DNA from: Akkermansiaceae bacterium
Lineage (GTDB): Bacteria > Verrucomicrobiota > Verrucomicrobiia > Verrucomicrobiales > Akkermansiaceae
Assembly (NCBI GenBank): GCA_023261045.1
Contig: JALRJZ010000003.1
Location: 1-55,151, forward strand
Direction of reading: 5' to 3'
DNA length: 55,151 nucleotides
A program made the position numbers and the translations under genes. This document shows, piece by piece, positions 34,825 through 44,675 of this stretch; within the stretch, counting starts at the first letter, position 1; each line of letters opens with the position of its first letter. The notes beneath the pieces were generated by a model. That model did not search any database and was not told the origin of the DNA. It saw only the letters and a program-made list of their open reading frames with translations.

Positions 34825-35898
34825 CTAACCGAGCACATCATAGATGATGATGCGCCCCCATTTCTTTTCTTCAGCGGGATTGTCTTGGTTGACTCCACCC
34901 GCAAGGATGAGCGACTTCCCATCAGGAGTAAAAACGGAGGATGAGATCCGAAATCCAACATTTTGTTCGTGCACTTTAGAACCACTTTGGTGGTCAAATA
35001 GGGCAGCATTCCATTGCCCTTTGAATAAACGCCCGGCCATCACAAAAAATTCTCCGCCAGGGTGAAATGCGAGGGTCTCCATTAATCCCTCTCCGATCTC
35101 TCCGTCGGAAGCCGCGGAGTCTTTTTTGACGCCCTCTTGCCAGGTGTATTTTTGCCAGAGTTGTTTTCCATTTCCGGCGGCCGGGTCTCGAGTTGTGCCC
35201 ATCCCAGCAAGGTAGAGGGATTGATCATCAGGCGAGAAATGCAGAGCGTAGACACCACCCGTGTAGTAGTGACCTTTGATGATTCCCCATCCTGTAAAAT
35301 CGGGGGTGTTGATCCGTGCGATTTCCTTTCCTCCTTGAGACAGATCCCAGAGAATGACTTCTCCCATTAAGTTTCCTGCGGCAAGTAGTTTTCCGTCGTG
35401 AGAAAAAGCGACTGATTGAACCGGTGGAGTGTGAGATAAAGAATAGAGCAGCTTGCCCGAGGCGATTTCAAAGACCTTCACGGAGGGTTCAGTTTCCGGT
35501 GCCGGTTCATATTTGTAACCTCCACAAAGATACTGGCCGGTTGTGGACGCGATGCAGGTCCCATCGGGTGAAATCCGAGATTGCCACGACCAAAACCGGT
35601 GGGCTTGGATGGAGCGAATTGCCTTCTTTTCCTTGAGGTCGATCCACTTGAGATCCCCATCGTAACTCGCGCTGACTAGTGTGTTTTGAGAAGCCGACCA
35701 ATTGACACCAGAGGCATAGTTTTCATGCCGAGCCAGTTCCTGGTAGGCATTCTCTTTTGTCTCACCGTGGAGCGACGTTTCGTAGATTCCCCCATCCAAA
35801 CATGCTGCGTAGAGATAATCATCCGGGCCGAGGGTGAGATCGAGAACGTGGGACGGGAGAATGATCTCCTTACCTTTTTTGAGGCTGGGAGAATTCAT
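34825..35898 (-). CDS. WD40-repeat protein
   Basis: 357 residues made of WD40-like repeats, for example SVAFSHDGKLLAAGNLMGEV, YALHFSPDDQSLYLAGMG and SSVFTPDGKSLILAGGVNQD. No signal peptide is visible, unlike the upstream partners. Its start overlaps the DUF1501 stop by four bases (ATGA). In PVC bacteria DUF1549/DUF1553, DUF1501 and WD40 genes commonly form this order, and WD40 domains are often fused to PSCyt domains. The partner substrate is unknown. It may act as a scaffold, possibly on the cytoplasmic side; that is inference. Confidence 0.87.
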   Translation of the reverse strand: MNSPSLKKGKEIILPSHVLDLTLGPDDYLYAACLDGGIYETSLHGETKENAYQELARHENYASGVNWSASQNTLVSASYDGDLKWIDLKEKKAIRSIQAHRFWSWQSRISPDGTCIASTTGQYLCGGYKYEPAPETEPSVKVFEIASGKLLYSLSHTPPVQSVAFSHDGKLLAAGNLMGEVILWDLSQGGKEIARINTPDFTGWGIIKGHYYTGGVYALHFSPDDQSLYLAGMGTTRDPAAGNGKQLWQKYTWQEGVKKDSAASDGEIGEGLMETLAFHPGGEFFVMAGRLFKGQWNAALFDHQSGSKVHEQNVGFRISSSVFTPDGKSLILAGGVNQDNPAEEKKWGRIIIYDVLG

Positions 35899-37211
35899 GA
35901 GAGGATTTGAGAGATAGGTTTGGCCTGGTTTTCTACGTGGTGGAAAGTAGGCATGCCAGGAATGTGAAATTCGCGATGAGGGTCGATCCCCAACGCCGTA
36001 AAGATCGTCGCAAAGAGATTTTCTTCGTTAAAGGGGTCCTCGATCACCTCTGCACCATACCGATCGGTTGCGCCGACAATCGCGCCGCCTTTGATTCCTC
36101 CACCCGCCATCGCCAGCGACCAAGCGTTGGGGTAATGATCGCGGCCGCGCGCTTGGTTAATCCATGGAGTGCGGCCGAATTCTCCCATGGCAACGACGAG
36201 GGTATCTTCAAGAAGGCCCCGATCTTCTAAGTCTTTGGTGAGCTGGAAGATGATATTGTCGAGATCGGGGACAACCATTTGGTAAATCTCATGATTAAAA
36301 ACATGAGTATCCCAAGGCATCCCATTCGCCACCATGACAAAAGGCGCACCCTCCTCAACTAAGGTGCGTGCGAGCAATGCGTGTTGTCCAAAAGCCCCCG
36401 GTCCGTATCGGTCGCGGTCAGCTTGTGGGATCCTCTCAAGATCAAAGAGGTGTGAGCAGCTCATCAGTCCATTGACACGCTCAAAGGTCGCATTCCAAGA
36501 GCTGGCGGCAGATGATTTGCGCTCGTTTTCATACTTTTTACTAAAGAATCTCCGCAGAGCTTCCCGAGCTTCGTGGTCGTCCTCTGTGATGGAATCGAGA
36601 CGATCAGCATTGGGGATTTGGAATTCACCACCTACTCGAACAGGCGAGTATTGAGCCCCCAGCCATCCGGCCCAGTTTCCAGCCTTAAAACCTTTGAATT
36701 CGTTCCCCTCTGGACAGGGGTCTAAAAGGATAAAATTTGGGATTTTGGAATCAAGTTGTCCAAGTTGTTGGGAGAGGACTGAACCAAGAGTGGGTCGTGT
36801 AAAGGGTGGGCGAGGTTGGTGCCCACGTTGGAGGAGATTAATGCCTTCGGTATGCTCCTTAGCCGTCGTCTTCATAGAGCGAACGATCGCGAGCTTGTCG
36901 GCAATGGACGCGCATTTGGGCATGAGCTCGGAGAAATGAGTCCCGGGGATTTTTGTTGGGATGCTCTTAAAGGGGCCGCCGGTGGAGGTTCCTGGCTTAG
37001 GATCCCAAGTTTCAAACTGGGAAGGTCCACCGCATAACCAAAGAAGAATGCAGTGTTTTTGCTGACGTTTGGCGATTTCTGCAAAGGCTGGAGCACCAAA
37101 AAGCCCAGCCCAACTCATCGACGAAATGGCACCTGCCGAGAGTCCTTGTAGAAATTTTCGGCGGTGAATGTTGTGGTCGGGAGAGCCACAATCTGGAGCG
37201 GATGGAGTCAC
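35895..37211 (-). CDS. DUF1501 domain protein, Tat-exported
   Basis: 438 residues. Twin-arginine signal IHRRKFLQGLSAGAISSMSW after a polar N-terminus, then DUF1501 blocks: CILLWLCGGPSQFETWDPKP, EHTEGINLLQRGHQP, VVAMGEFGRTPWINQARGRD and DRYGAEVIEDPF. It is the second DUF1501 in the window and belongs to the subgroup encoded with DUF1549/DUF1553 proteins. It begins with GTG and shares one base with the upstream stop (TAGTG), and overlaps the WD40 gene by four bases, so the three are tightly coupled. The activity of the family is undefined. Confidence 0.92.
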   Translation of the reverse strand: MTPSAPDCGSPDHNIHRRKFLQGLSAGAISSMSWAGLFGAPAFAEIAKRQQKHCILLWLCGGPSQFETWDPKPGTSTGGPFKSIPTKIPGTHFSELMPKCASIADKLAIVRSMKTTAKEHTEGINLLQRGHQPRPPFTRPTLGSVLSQQLGQLDSKIPNFILLDPCPEGNEFKGFKAGNWAGWLGAQYSPVRVGGEFQIPNADRLDSITEDDHEAREALRRFFSKKYENERKSSAASSWNATFERVNGLMSCSHLFDLERIPQADRDRYGPGAFGQHALLARTLVEEGAPFVMVANGMPWDTHVFNHEIYQMVVPDLDNIIFQLTKDLEDRGLLEDTLVVAMGEFGRTPWINQARGRDHYPNAWSLAMAGGGIKGGAIVGATDRYGAEVIEDPFNEENLFATIFTALGIDPHREFHIPGMPTFHHVENQAKPISQILS

Positions 37212-39100
37212 TAGTGATTGATACGAAATTCAGCGCCGGTGATCAGCGCCCATACGAGTTGGCGGATTGAACTTTCTTCGTTCGGTCTGACGTAATTCAT
37301 TGCTTGCGATTTTTCAACTTCATCTGGTAAGCGAGTTAAGATTCTTTGAAAGATTATCGTCACCAGATCATCTGGGCTTTCAATCTGCAGTAACTCTTTG
37401 AGAAGCGGAGAGTCAGCAATGAGTTGATCAAAAAAACGATCATTTGTCAGAAACATCGTTTGTTGGACGGTAGGCGAGTAGTTTTCTTCAAAAAGATCGG
37501 GGAAAAGCTTGGTGAAACGTGCGCGGAGTTCCTGATCTTGGGAAGGATCGTGACCCAAGGTAGTGCGAATGGACCGGGCAAGGACCTCCGCGGAAAGGGG
37601 CTTGTCAAGCGAGCGCGCAAAGAGGTGATCTAAGGGTGGATTGGCTGTCTGATCAGCTGGGCGCGAGTCAAGTTGGTAGGCTTGTGATCGAGTGATCTGA
37701 CGTATGAGGCGACGGACATCGTGTCCGTGAGCAGAAAAATCGCGGGCAAGCCACGCGAGAAGTTCTGGGTGACTTGGAGGGTGTGCCGAATCCATCAGAT
37801 CGACGGGATGAACGATTCCCCGCCCCATCAGAAGCGCCCAAATCCTATTGACCAGGGCCCTTGAGAAATCGGGGTTGTCTGTGGTGAGGACGGTCGCGAG
37901 GGCCTCTCGCCGAGAAAACTTAGGGGTCGGTAAGCTTGGAAGGTCCTTTTGGAGTTTCTCGTCTTTCTTTAACTTTCGAAACCACTGTTCAGGTGGGGCG
38001 ATATGATAAAGCTCTTGGGTCTCTTGGTCCTGTTTGCCAGTTGGCTCTGTCACTGGCTCGTTGTGATAGAGGATGAGTTGAGCTGGAGAGGTTTTGCCTT
38101 CGAGGTTGGCGTATTCATCGTATCCGCCTGCTCCTCGTTCTGCAACCTGCGGGCCTTCCGGAGTTTTGACATTGAGACTGCGGTTAAAGAAGGCAACAAG
38201 TCCCCAGTAGTGCCCCTGCTCGATTTCTGGTGCGATTGGGTGATCATGGCATTGAGCGCATTGAACTTGCTTGCCCATAAGGGCTCGTGAGGTTCGCACG
38301 GCCATTTCGTGATGGCTATCGCGTTGCTCATAAAGAAAGTGAGAGGCTCCTTTTTCTTCGGCGCTCTGAGGGCGCGCAATAATGAGATCCCGACCCACCT
38401 GATCCCAAGGTCGATTCGTTTCAAAAACCCAACGAAGGTAATCAATCCATTCTTTTCTCTCTCCACGGTTTCGCTTGCGACTTTCGGCTCTATCTAGGAA
38501 GACCACATTGAAAATTTCGGCAAGGTGAAGGGCATGCCCTTTGCTTTCAGTGAGTTGGTCGATGAGGTCGTGGCGGTCAGGATTCGAGAGAAATGATTGG
38601 AATTCCTGTTGCGTGGGAATTCGACCAATGAGGTCCAGGTAGACTCGGCGAAGGAAACTTTCATTGCTAGCACGGGAGGCAGGCGTGATGCGGTTTTGTT
38701 CCCATGACTGAGTGATGAGCTCATCAATGACTTGTGACGCTTCAAGTTGAGCATCAGGGAGAATGAGTTGCTTCTCTGGTTCGATTTTGACCGTAGCAAT
38801 CCATTCTCGCAGCGCCTGAATTTCCTCTGGCTCTAACTGCTTCTTAGGAGGCATATGAGGATCAGAGCCGATTTGAACTAACTGGAAAAGTGGACTTTTC
38901 TCAGGATCTCCTGGGATGAGAGCGGTGTCTGTCTCACCTCCTTCTACTGCTGAATCAAGCGTTCGTAGGTCGAGGCCTCCCTTCTGTTTCACCCCGCCAT
39001 GGCACTTCAGGCAGTGCTCCTCGATCACGGGATGGGTTTGGCCCAACGCGAGCACGCTCATCCCTGAGATCAGACAAATGGCGAGACGATGGTGGACCAT
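37211..39100 (-). CDS. DUF1549/DUF1553 protein with PSCyt1 CxxCH domain
   Basis: About 629 residues from the ATG at 39100; the frame extends to a GTG at 39112. Signal peptide, then a PSCyt1 segment with a heme-type HCLKCHGG and the distal Met region DPHMPPKKQ, then DUF1549 (FLRRVYLDLIGRIPTQQEFQ, CAQCHDHP) and C-terminal DUF1553 (NPDFSRALVNRIWALLMGRG, RSQAYQLDSRP). These large exported proteins are abundant in Planctomycetes and Verrucomicrobia and are often discussed as parts of polysaccharide or envelope systems, though no function is proven. It heads the operon with DUF1501 and WD40 genes. Confidence 0.93.
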   Translation of the reverse strand: MVHHRLAICLISGMSVLALGQTHPVIEEHCLKCHGGVKQKGGLDLRTLDSAVEGGETDTALIPGDPEKSPLFQLVQIGSDPHMPPKKQLEPEEIQALREWIATVKIEPEKQLILPDAQLEASQVIDELITQSWEQNRITPASRASNESFLRRVYLDLIGRIPTQQEFQSFLSNPDRHDLIDQLTESKGHALHLAEIFNVVFLDRAESRKRNRGERKEWIDYLRWVFETNRPWDQVGRDLIIARPQSAEEKGASHFLYEQRDSHHEMAVRTSRALMGKQVQCAQCHDHPIAPEIEQGHYWGLVAFFNRSLNVKTPEGPQVAERGAGGYDEYANLEGKTSPAQLILYHNEPVTEPTGKQDQETQELYHIAPPEQWFRKLKKDEKLQKDLPSLPTPKFSRREALATVLTTDNPDFSRALVNRIWALLMGRGIVHPVDLMDSAHPPSHPELLAWLARDFSAHGHDVRRLIRQITRSQAYQLDSRPADQTANPPLDHLFARSLDKPLSAEVLARSIRTTLGHDPSQDQELRARFTKLFPDLFEENYSPTVQQTMFLTNDRFFDQLIADSPLLKELLQIESPDDLVTIIFQRILTRLPDEVEKSQAMNYVRPNEESSIRQLVWALITGAEFRINH

Positions 39101-39145
39101 GATTTTACACACTATACGCTTTTTTCGCGTAAAGCTATCGGCAGT

Positions 39146-39832
39146 TTAGGGGATACGCAGAACTTTCACGACCTCGGCAGCCAGCATTCTGGAGCCTTCG
39201 GGAGTGTAATGCACGTTCGCCTTTCTCTGGATTTTGCCTTCGTTCTTTTTGGCAAAGGAATAGAGGTCATGGATTTCAACCCCTTCCGAAGCCATGATTT
39301 TTTCGGCAATGGCATTGTAGATTTTTGCATCTCCGGGAACTCGTCCTTGAGCACCCTGTGGAACGGGAGTGGTGTTGCGCCAGATCAGACGAGCTTTTGT
39401 TTTCTTCAAGCGCTGCACCAACTGACGGAGGTTGTTTTCATAATCAATTTTGGAAACTTGAGGCTTCGAGGTGGGTGCTTTGGGGTCAGCGAGGTTTTGT
39501 CCATTTGGACCCATATATTTGAGATCGTGAAGTCCCCAATTAAAGTGAATGACATCCCATTTCTTTCCAGCGCCGCCAGTTGCAAGCCACTGATCGAGTT
39601 CGGCAAGTCCTTTCGTGGTCGGCCCACAATTGGTCAGAGGGCGATGCACGTTGGCTTTTGCTCGAAGCATGTTGCGAACATCCACGGTGTAACCAATCGA
39701 GATGGAATCTCCGATGAGTAAGACTCGTGGGAGCCCCTCTTGGTCAGTGACAGGAGACATTGGTTTGTCTGCCTTTTGAGCGAAAGCGCAGATCGAAAGA
39801 AAAACAAAGGCAAAGAAAACGCGAGTGATCAT
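39146..39832 (-). CDS. exported SGNH/GDSL hydrolase
   Basis: 228 residues with a signal peptide (ITRVFFAFVFLSICAFA). SGNH blocks are visible: VLLIGDSISIGYT with the catalytic Ser, NCGPTTKG, HFNWGLHDLKYM in the Asn/His block position, and VHYTPEGSRML with the catalytic His. The compact length suits a single-domain esterase, such as a glycan or lipid esterase. It lies 45 bases before the DUF1549 gene on the same strand and may belong to the same transcription unit. Confidence 0.9.
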   Translation of the reverse strand: MITRVFFAFVFLSICAFAQKADKPMSPVTDQEGLPRVLLIGDSISIGYTVDVRNMLRAKANVHRPLTNCGPTTKGLAELDQWLATGGAGKKWDVIHFNWGLHDLKYMGPNGQNLADPKAPTSKPQVSKIDYENNLRQLVQRLKKTKARLIWRNTTPVPQGAQGRVPGDAKIYNAIAEKIMASEGVEIHDLYSFAKKNEGKIQRKANVHYTPEGSRMLAAEVVKVLRIP

Positions 39833-39918
39833 CCTGAAACTTTCTTAGTTTGATCCAGCGATGGCAAGCTCACAGAGAAAGAAGATCATTCGGGCTCTTT
39901 GATCATGGACTTACTTCC

Positions 39919-39955
39919 AAAAAAAATCTCCAGGTGAACAAAGTCACCTGGAGAT
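39919..39955 (-). terminator. rho-independent terminator after the TSP3/LamG gene
   Basis: On the minus strand a perfect 12-base stem (ATCTCCAGGTGA with TCACCTGGAGAT, six-base loop) is followed by about eight T. It lies 20 bases after the stop of the large LamG protein gene. Confidence 0.94.
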
Positions 39956-39974
39956 GGATCAACGTGAGAAATGA

Positions 39975-42900
39975 TTAGTCAACTTTGCGCACCCTAAAGA
40001 AGGCTTTGGCAGCCCCTTCGAGGGGAGGCAAAGTCACAGAAGTTGTCTCTCCTTGGCTCTCCACGTTGTCAGTGACTTCACTCCAAAACTCGAGATCGGT
40101 TGAGTAATCGATAGAGTAAAGGACCTTGCCTCGGGAATCCCAAGTCAGTGTCGTCCGGTCACTTGCCGAATCATAAGCAATCTCGGTGATTGCAAGTTCA
40201 GCAAGACCACCGCCGAAGAGTTCTAGAGGAGTCACTCCACTTGCGAGTTGAGCGATCTGGTCGGCATTGAGTTCTGCGGAGTAAACGGCGAAATCATCAA
40301 TACGACCTTGGAAGCTATTGGTAATGCCAGTTCCCTCAGCTCCGATGGTAAAACTTCCATCGAGCTCAAGCAGATCAACGGTTCCAGTATTTTGCGCGAC
40401 GCGCACTCCATCGACCCAGATCTCTTGATCTCCTGAGAGCGTTCTTTGGAAGACAAAATGTTGCCATTGATCTGTTTGGGCAATTCCTCCGACCGTTAAG
40501 CGTTGATTGGGATTACAGCACCCGGCTTGGTCGAGATAAATTGTTCCATTACTCCACGGAGTGTGAGCTTGGAAACCTCGTTGGTTGGCGCCAGCAGAAG
40601 GAGCGATGAGCCAGAACGCACTGCTATTGGCAAATCCCGCATTGTATTGCCAGAAGCTGACGGCAACGGCGTTGTTCCGATTAATGGCATCAAAGTGAGG
40701 CCCTACTGTGACTGTTGCTGCGGATCCGTCTCCAGCAAAGGCTAAGTCGAGCGCTTCATCGCCTGGCTTGCCACTGGCGCCGCTGCCATCGGAGGTCAAA
40801 GTTGCCGAGCCGACGAGGAGGGCGTCTGGGGCGTTTCCGGTTTGATCCAGTGACTGTCCGTTAAAATCATAATACACCAGAAGTTCGAGGACTTGCGGGA
40901 TGCTGTCGGCAGAGGTTGGATCACTCCCAAGAGCGATTTCAGTCGTGTCGCTGTAGGTATCGTTATCAGTGTCGGCGAGGGTAGGGTTCGTGCCTGGCTG
41001 GCTGGCGTCGACATAAGCGATGCTCGGGTCTTCCACTCCATCCAGCAAAGAGTCTCCATCGGTGTCAGCGTTGAGAGGATCAGTTCCCGTATCGTTTGCG
41101 TCAACATAGGTGCCTGTATTGGTCTCTACTCCATCTTTGAGTCCATCGGAAAATGAGTCTTCGTTGCCAGGATCTGTTCCTGCGAGGTATTCATCAAAGT
41201 TGGCCATGCCATCATTATCGAGATCCCCGTCGGCATCGTTGACAGCGGGGTTGAGTCCATTGGCGAGCTCATAAACATCAGGCATCCCATCGAGGTCTGA
41301 ATCATCGTTGTCGGGAACAAGGGATTGAGGATCATCTCCGGCAGCGAGTTTTGCGATTTCTTCAGGACTAAGAGCATCAGCGAAGAGGGCGAACTCATCG
41401 AGAAGACCCGTGATGTTATGATTTTGATTATCAGTTCCGATGTAGAGCTGATTGAAATCAGAGGGCAGTGGGTCAGTGCTCGTTCCCGATAAGATGAGCA
41501 CGCCATCAACCCAGACCTCTTTGGCGTCGCCATTTTTCTGAAAGACGATGTGCTTCCAGGTGTCGAGAGGTGTCGTCACGTCGACCCCTGAGCCTGAGAT
41601 TCGTTGACGCCCCCCGTCACAGCAGCCGGCGGTATCAAAATAGATATTTCCATCGCTCCAGGTTGCGTGGGCACTGAGTCCTCTCTGGGCATTTGGACTG
41701 CTAGGAGAAATCCCTCGGAAGGATGTTGTTTGGTTGATAGCGTTGATGTTTTGCCAAAAGGAAACGGCAAATTGATTTTGCCTGCTGGCAATGTTGATGA
41801 CTTCCCCAAGCTCCATGAGCATTCCGGTCCCACCCAACGCGACACTGCCCATATCGAGCGCTTTATCTCCAGCGTTTCCACTGCGTCCGCCACCGTCTGT
41901 CGTATAGGCGGTTGTTCCTAGGAAGCTACCCTCGAAGCCTTTGACCAAATCAGTGGACTTCGTCGGATCTGAATCATCATCAAAGTTCCAGTAAGCGAGG
42001 AGATCAAGAAGCCCTGAGCGCAGTGGGCGAGATGCCGAGTTTGTGGGATTAGAGGTTGATAAAAGCGCTTCAAGCCCGTCGTTAAAGCCATCGCCATCGG
42101 TATCAGTGACGAGGGGGTGGGTGCCAGCTTGGCTTTCATCGACAAAGAGGAGAGCGGGATTTTCTGCTCCATCGAGAAGTCCGTCTCCGTCGGTATCGGG
42201 ATTGAGTGGATCGGTGCCGGTGTTGTCGGCATCGACGAAGGTTCCAGTTCCGGTCTCCGCGCCATCTTGATAACCATCTCCATCACTATCAGCATTTTGA
42301 GGGTCAAGACCCCGGAGGTATTCATCGAGGTTTGTAATTGAATCAGCATCGGCATCTCCATTGGCGTCCGAGCTGTCATCTGGATTGAGCGATTTTTCGT
42401 TTTCGTAGACATCAGGCATCCCATCTCCATCCGTATCGGGAAGAGTTTCCACTCTGAGGGCATCAATTTCCCAGTTTGGCAAACCTGCACCAGCAGATCC
42501 TTCATCCCAGGCACCCACGAATCTCACCTGAATGGTAGAACCCGCAGCGACTCCGCCAATATTGGCCACGCTAGTGATGTAGGCTGGATCGTAGTAGCCA
42601 AGAGAGTCACCGTTAAAGCCATCGAGTCCACGCAAGACGTGGTTGCCAATGAGGGGCGCCGGATTTGTGTAGCCATTTTGAGTGAAGGCCGAGTTGGGAA
42701 CATTGACGAACTCCCCACCGTCAATGGAGATTTGTAAGCCACACCCGTCCCAGTCGAGCTCGATGCTGTAGCGGTGATCAAAGCTCACCTGGATTCCTGC
42801 ATTCGAAGGATTCGTGATGATGGGGCTGGTGAGCGTATTTGTCGCGGGGCCTGCGCTATCACCCTCCATGGACCAGGTTCCGCTTGCGGCGTTCCAGAGG

Positions 42901-43055
42901 GAGTCAATGGGAGTGTTTCCGGTCGCTTCTTGGACAAAGCCCCCATCGGAAGTGTTAAAATCTTCGACGAGGAGCTCCGCGGCTTGGGAGGGGGAGACCA
43001 GCGCTGTCACGACAACGGAGGTTAGGAATGTATAATTGGGATACTTTTTGTCCAT
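39975..43055 (-). CDS. large secreted TSP3/LamG repeat protein
   Basis: 1026 residues with a signal peptide. Order: a jelly-roll-like domain (~25-205); a first set of thrombospondin-type-3 aspartate repeats (~207-340, for example DTDGDGMPDVYENEKSLNPD); a LamG domain (~350-580); a second TSP3 set (~590-720); a second LamG domain (~725-945); and a C-terminal beta domain of the type seen on many Verrucomicrobia secreted proteins (YSIDYSTDLEFWSEVTDN). The TSP3+LamG unit is internally duplicated. TSP3 stretches bind calcium, and LamG domains bind glycans or proteins, so this is likely an extracellular adhesion or polysaccharide-binding protein. A strong terminator follows. Confidence 0.9.
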   Translation of the reverse strand: MDKKYPNYTFLTSVVVTALVSPSQAAELLVEDFNTSDGGFVQEATGNTPIDSLWNAASGTWSMEGDSAGPATNTLTSPIITNPSNAGIQVSFDHRYSIELDWDGCGLQISIDGGEFVNVPNSAFTQNGYTNPAPLIGNHVLRGLDGFNGDSLGYYDPAYITSVANIGGVAAGSTIQVRFVGAWDEGSAGAGLPNWEIDALRVETLPDTDGDGMPDVYENEKSLNPDDSSDANGDADADSITNLDEYLRGLDPQNADSDGDGYQDGAETGTGTFVDADNTGTDPLNPDTDGDGLLDGAENPALLFVDESQAGTHPLVTDTDGDGFNDGLEALLSTSNPTNSASRPLRSGLLDLLAYWNFDDDSDPTKSTDLVKGFEGSFLGTTAYTTDGGGRSGNAGDKALDMGSVALGGTGMLMELGEVINIASRQNQFAVSFWQNINAINQTTSFRGISPSSPNAQRGLSAHATWSDGNIYFDTAGCCDGGRQRISGSGVDVTTPLDTWKHIVFQKNGDAKEVWVDGVLILSGTSTDPLPSDFNQLYIGTDNQNHNITGLLDEFALFADALSPEEIAKLAAGDDPQSLVPDNDDSDLDGMPDVYELANGLNPAVNDADGDLDNDGMANFDEYLAGTDPGNEDSFSDGLKDGVETNTGTYVDANDTGTDPLNADTDGDSLLDGVEDPSIAYVDASQPGTNPTLADTDNDTYSDTTEIALGSDPTSADSIPQVLELLVYYDFNGQSLDQTGNAPDALLVGSATLTSDGSGASGKPGDEALDLAFAGDGSAATVTVGPHFDAINRNNAVAVSFWQYNAGFANSSAFWLIAPSAGANQRGFQAHTPWSNGTIYLDQAGCCNPNQRLTVGGIAQTDQWQHFVFQRTLSGDQEIWVDGVRVAQNTGTVDLLELDGSFTIGAEGTGITNSFQGRIDDFAVYSAELNADQIAQLASGVTPLELFGGGLAELAITEIAYDSASDRTTLTWDSRGKVLYSIDYSTDLEFWSEVTDNVESQGETTSVTLPPLEGAAKAFFRVRKVD

Positions 43056-43155
43056 ATTGCTTGTGGGTAAACAAGTATCCTTAGCTATAAAGGGCGAGGT
43101 CTTTCCTCGTCAAGCTAGATAAAGCCCCGGGAGCAAAAACTGTTAGAGAGGATTC

Positions 43156-44547
43156 TCAGGCCAACCAGCAGTAGAGCCCGATGACGACCGCTCCAATAAA
43201 GTTGAGGACAAGCCCCTCCCGAAGCATCCGCGACACAGTCAGGTGCCCTGAACCGAAGACGACCGCGTTTGGGGCAGTTGCTACCGGCAGCATAAAGGCG
43301 CAACTCGCACTTAGAGCGGCTGGGAGCATCAGTAATTTCGGATCAAGATGATTTGCCAAGGCAATCGATCCCAAGATGGGCATCATGAGAATGGTGCTGG
43401 CCGTATTACTTGTGAGCTCAGTGACAAAGGTCATCAGCAGACAGATCAGGAGAATGATGACTAAAATGGGGAGAGTGCCCACTCCTGAGAGCAGAGCGGC
43501 GGCGCTCCCACTCAGACCCGATTCCTTGATGCCCGCTGCGAGGCAAATCCCCCCGCCGAAGAGAAGGAGAATCCCCCAGGGGATTTCTTCAAACACCTTG
43601 GCATGAAGAAGTCGACCCTTTTGGTCTCCTGAAGTTTGACCATTGGGAATGACAAAAAGGAGGAGCACGCCGATGAAGGCCACTGAGGCATCATTTGCCC
43701 CAGAGAGATGGAGCCAAGCTGACCAACCTCCAAAGGGCTCACTCCGAGTGATCCATGCGAGTGCAGTCAGTGCAAAAACAATCAGAGTACGTCTCTCTGC
43801 GGGGCTCCAAGGACCACTCTCCGGGAGCTCAAGAGTCTGACCCCGGTGAAGGTTTCGGGTCAGCCAGAGCCACACGAGCGGAATCATCATGAGCACAATG
43901 GGGACTCCAAAAGACATCCATTGGACAAAGGTCATCTCGATGCCCGAGAATTCTCGGTATTGTTCCATAAAAACCAGATTGGGGGGCGTGCCAATGGGTG
44001 AGCCGAGCCCCCCGATGGAACAAGAGTAAGCAATCCCTAGCATGAGCGGGGCGGCGAGTTGGGCTTGGTCTTTGGAGTTTGCAAGAATGGCCAGAGCAAT
44101 TGGCAAGAGCATTAGGGTGGTTGCGGTATTTGAGATCCACATACTTAGGAGTGCGCCCGCGATCATAAAACCGAGGATGAGCCCCTTACCCCCGCTGCCC
44201 CCACAGGCTCCGACCATGGCGAGAGCGAGGCGACGATGGACGCCGGATTGTTCCAGAGATTTGGAAAGTAAAAATCCCCCGAGAAGCAGAAGAATGAGAG
44301 GGTGCCCATAGCTTTGAGCGACGATGGTCTTCGCTGGAAGAATTCCAAAAAAGGGAAGAAGTGCAATGGGGACCAGAGAGGCCGCAGGAATGGGAATGGC
44401 TCCCGTCATCCACCAAACGGCAGTGACCCAGGTGATAGCGAGGGTGATAGCGGCTTGCTGAGGCATGCCATACGTGCTCGCAATAAGCCAAAGGAGAAGC
44501 CCGGTGATCGGCGTAGCCCAGATGGCGAGTGATTTCAGCGACGGCAT
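43156..44547 (-). CDS. DASS-family (SLC13-like) anion symporter
   Basis: 463 residues, about 11-12 hydrophobic segments. The two characteristic SNT motifs are present: ISNTATTLMLLPIA and LTSNTASTILMMPILG, which coordinate sodium and the carboxylate substrate. The second half carries the family end signature VATAPNAVVFGSGHLTV. Family members import di- or tricarboxylates, sulfate or phosphate with Na+; the substrate is not readable here. It is monocistronic as far as the neighbours show, between the LamG gene and lepA. Confidence 0.92.
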   Translation of the reverse strand: MPSLKSLAIWATPITGLLLWLIASTYGMPQQAAITLAITWVTAVWWMTGAIPIPAASLVPIALLPFFGILPAKTIVAQSYGHPLILLLLGGFLLSKSLEQSGVHRRLALAMVGACGGSGGKGLILGFMIAGALLSMWISNTATTLMLLPIALAILANSKDQAQLAAPLMLGIAYSCSIGGLGSPIGTPPNLVFMEQYREFSGIEMTFVQWMSFGVPIVLMMIPLVWLWLTRNLHRGQTLELPESGPWSPAERRTLIVFALTALAWITRSEPFGGWSAWLHLSGANDASVAFIGVLLLFVIPNGQTSGDQKGRLLHAKVFEEIPWGILLLFGGGICLAAGIKESGLSGSAAALLSGVGTLPILVIILLICLLMTFVTELTSNTASTILMMPILGSIALANHLDPKLLMLPAALSASCAFMLPVATAPNAVVFGSGHLTVSRMLREGLVLNFIGAVVIGLYCWLA

Positions 44548-44675
44548 GTCGATGAGATTAGCTCATGAGAGTAGAGAGTGACAATTCGCAACTCCACTTC
44601 TGTTGTGATGAGAAGCTTCTCCCAAGAGCTTCTAGCAGATCACCTCAAACTGGCCGAGAGAGGCCACGCTTCGCG

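Noticed and set aside
39089-39721. A 210-codon open frame on the plus strand
   Set aside because: It is antisense to the SGNH hydrolase gene, which has all family motifs and a signal peptide, so the plus frame is not credible.
41918-42514. A 198-codon open frame on the minus strand within the LamG gene
   Set aside because: It is a shadow frame created by the repetitive aspartate codons of the TSP3 repeats; the Met/Pro/Thr-rich translation has no domain and the gene in the other frame is clear.
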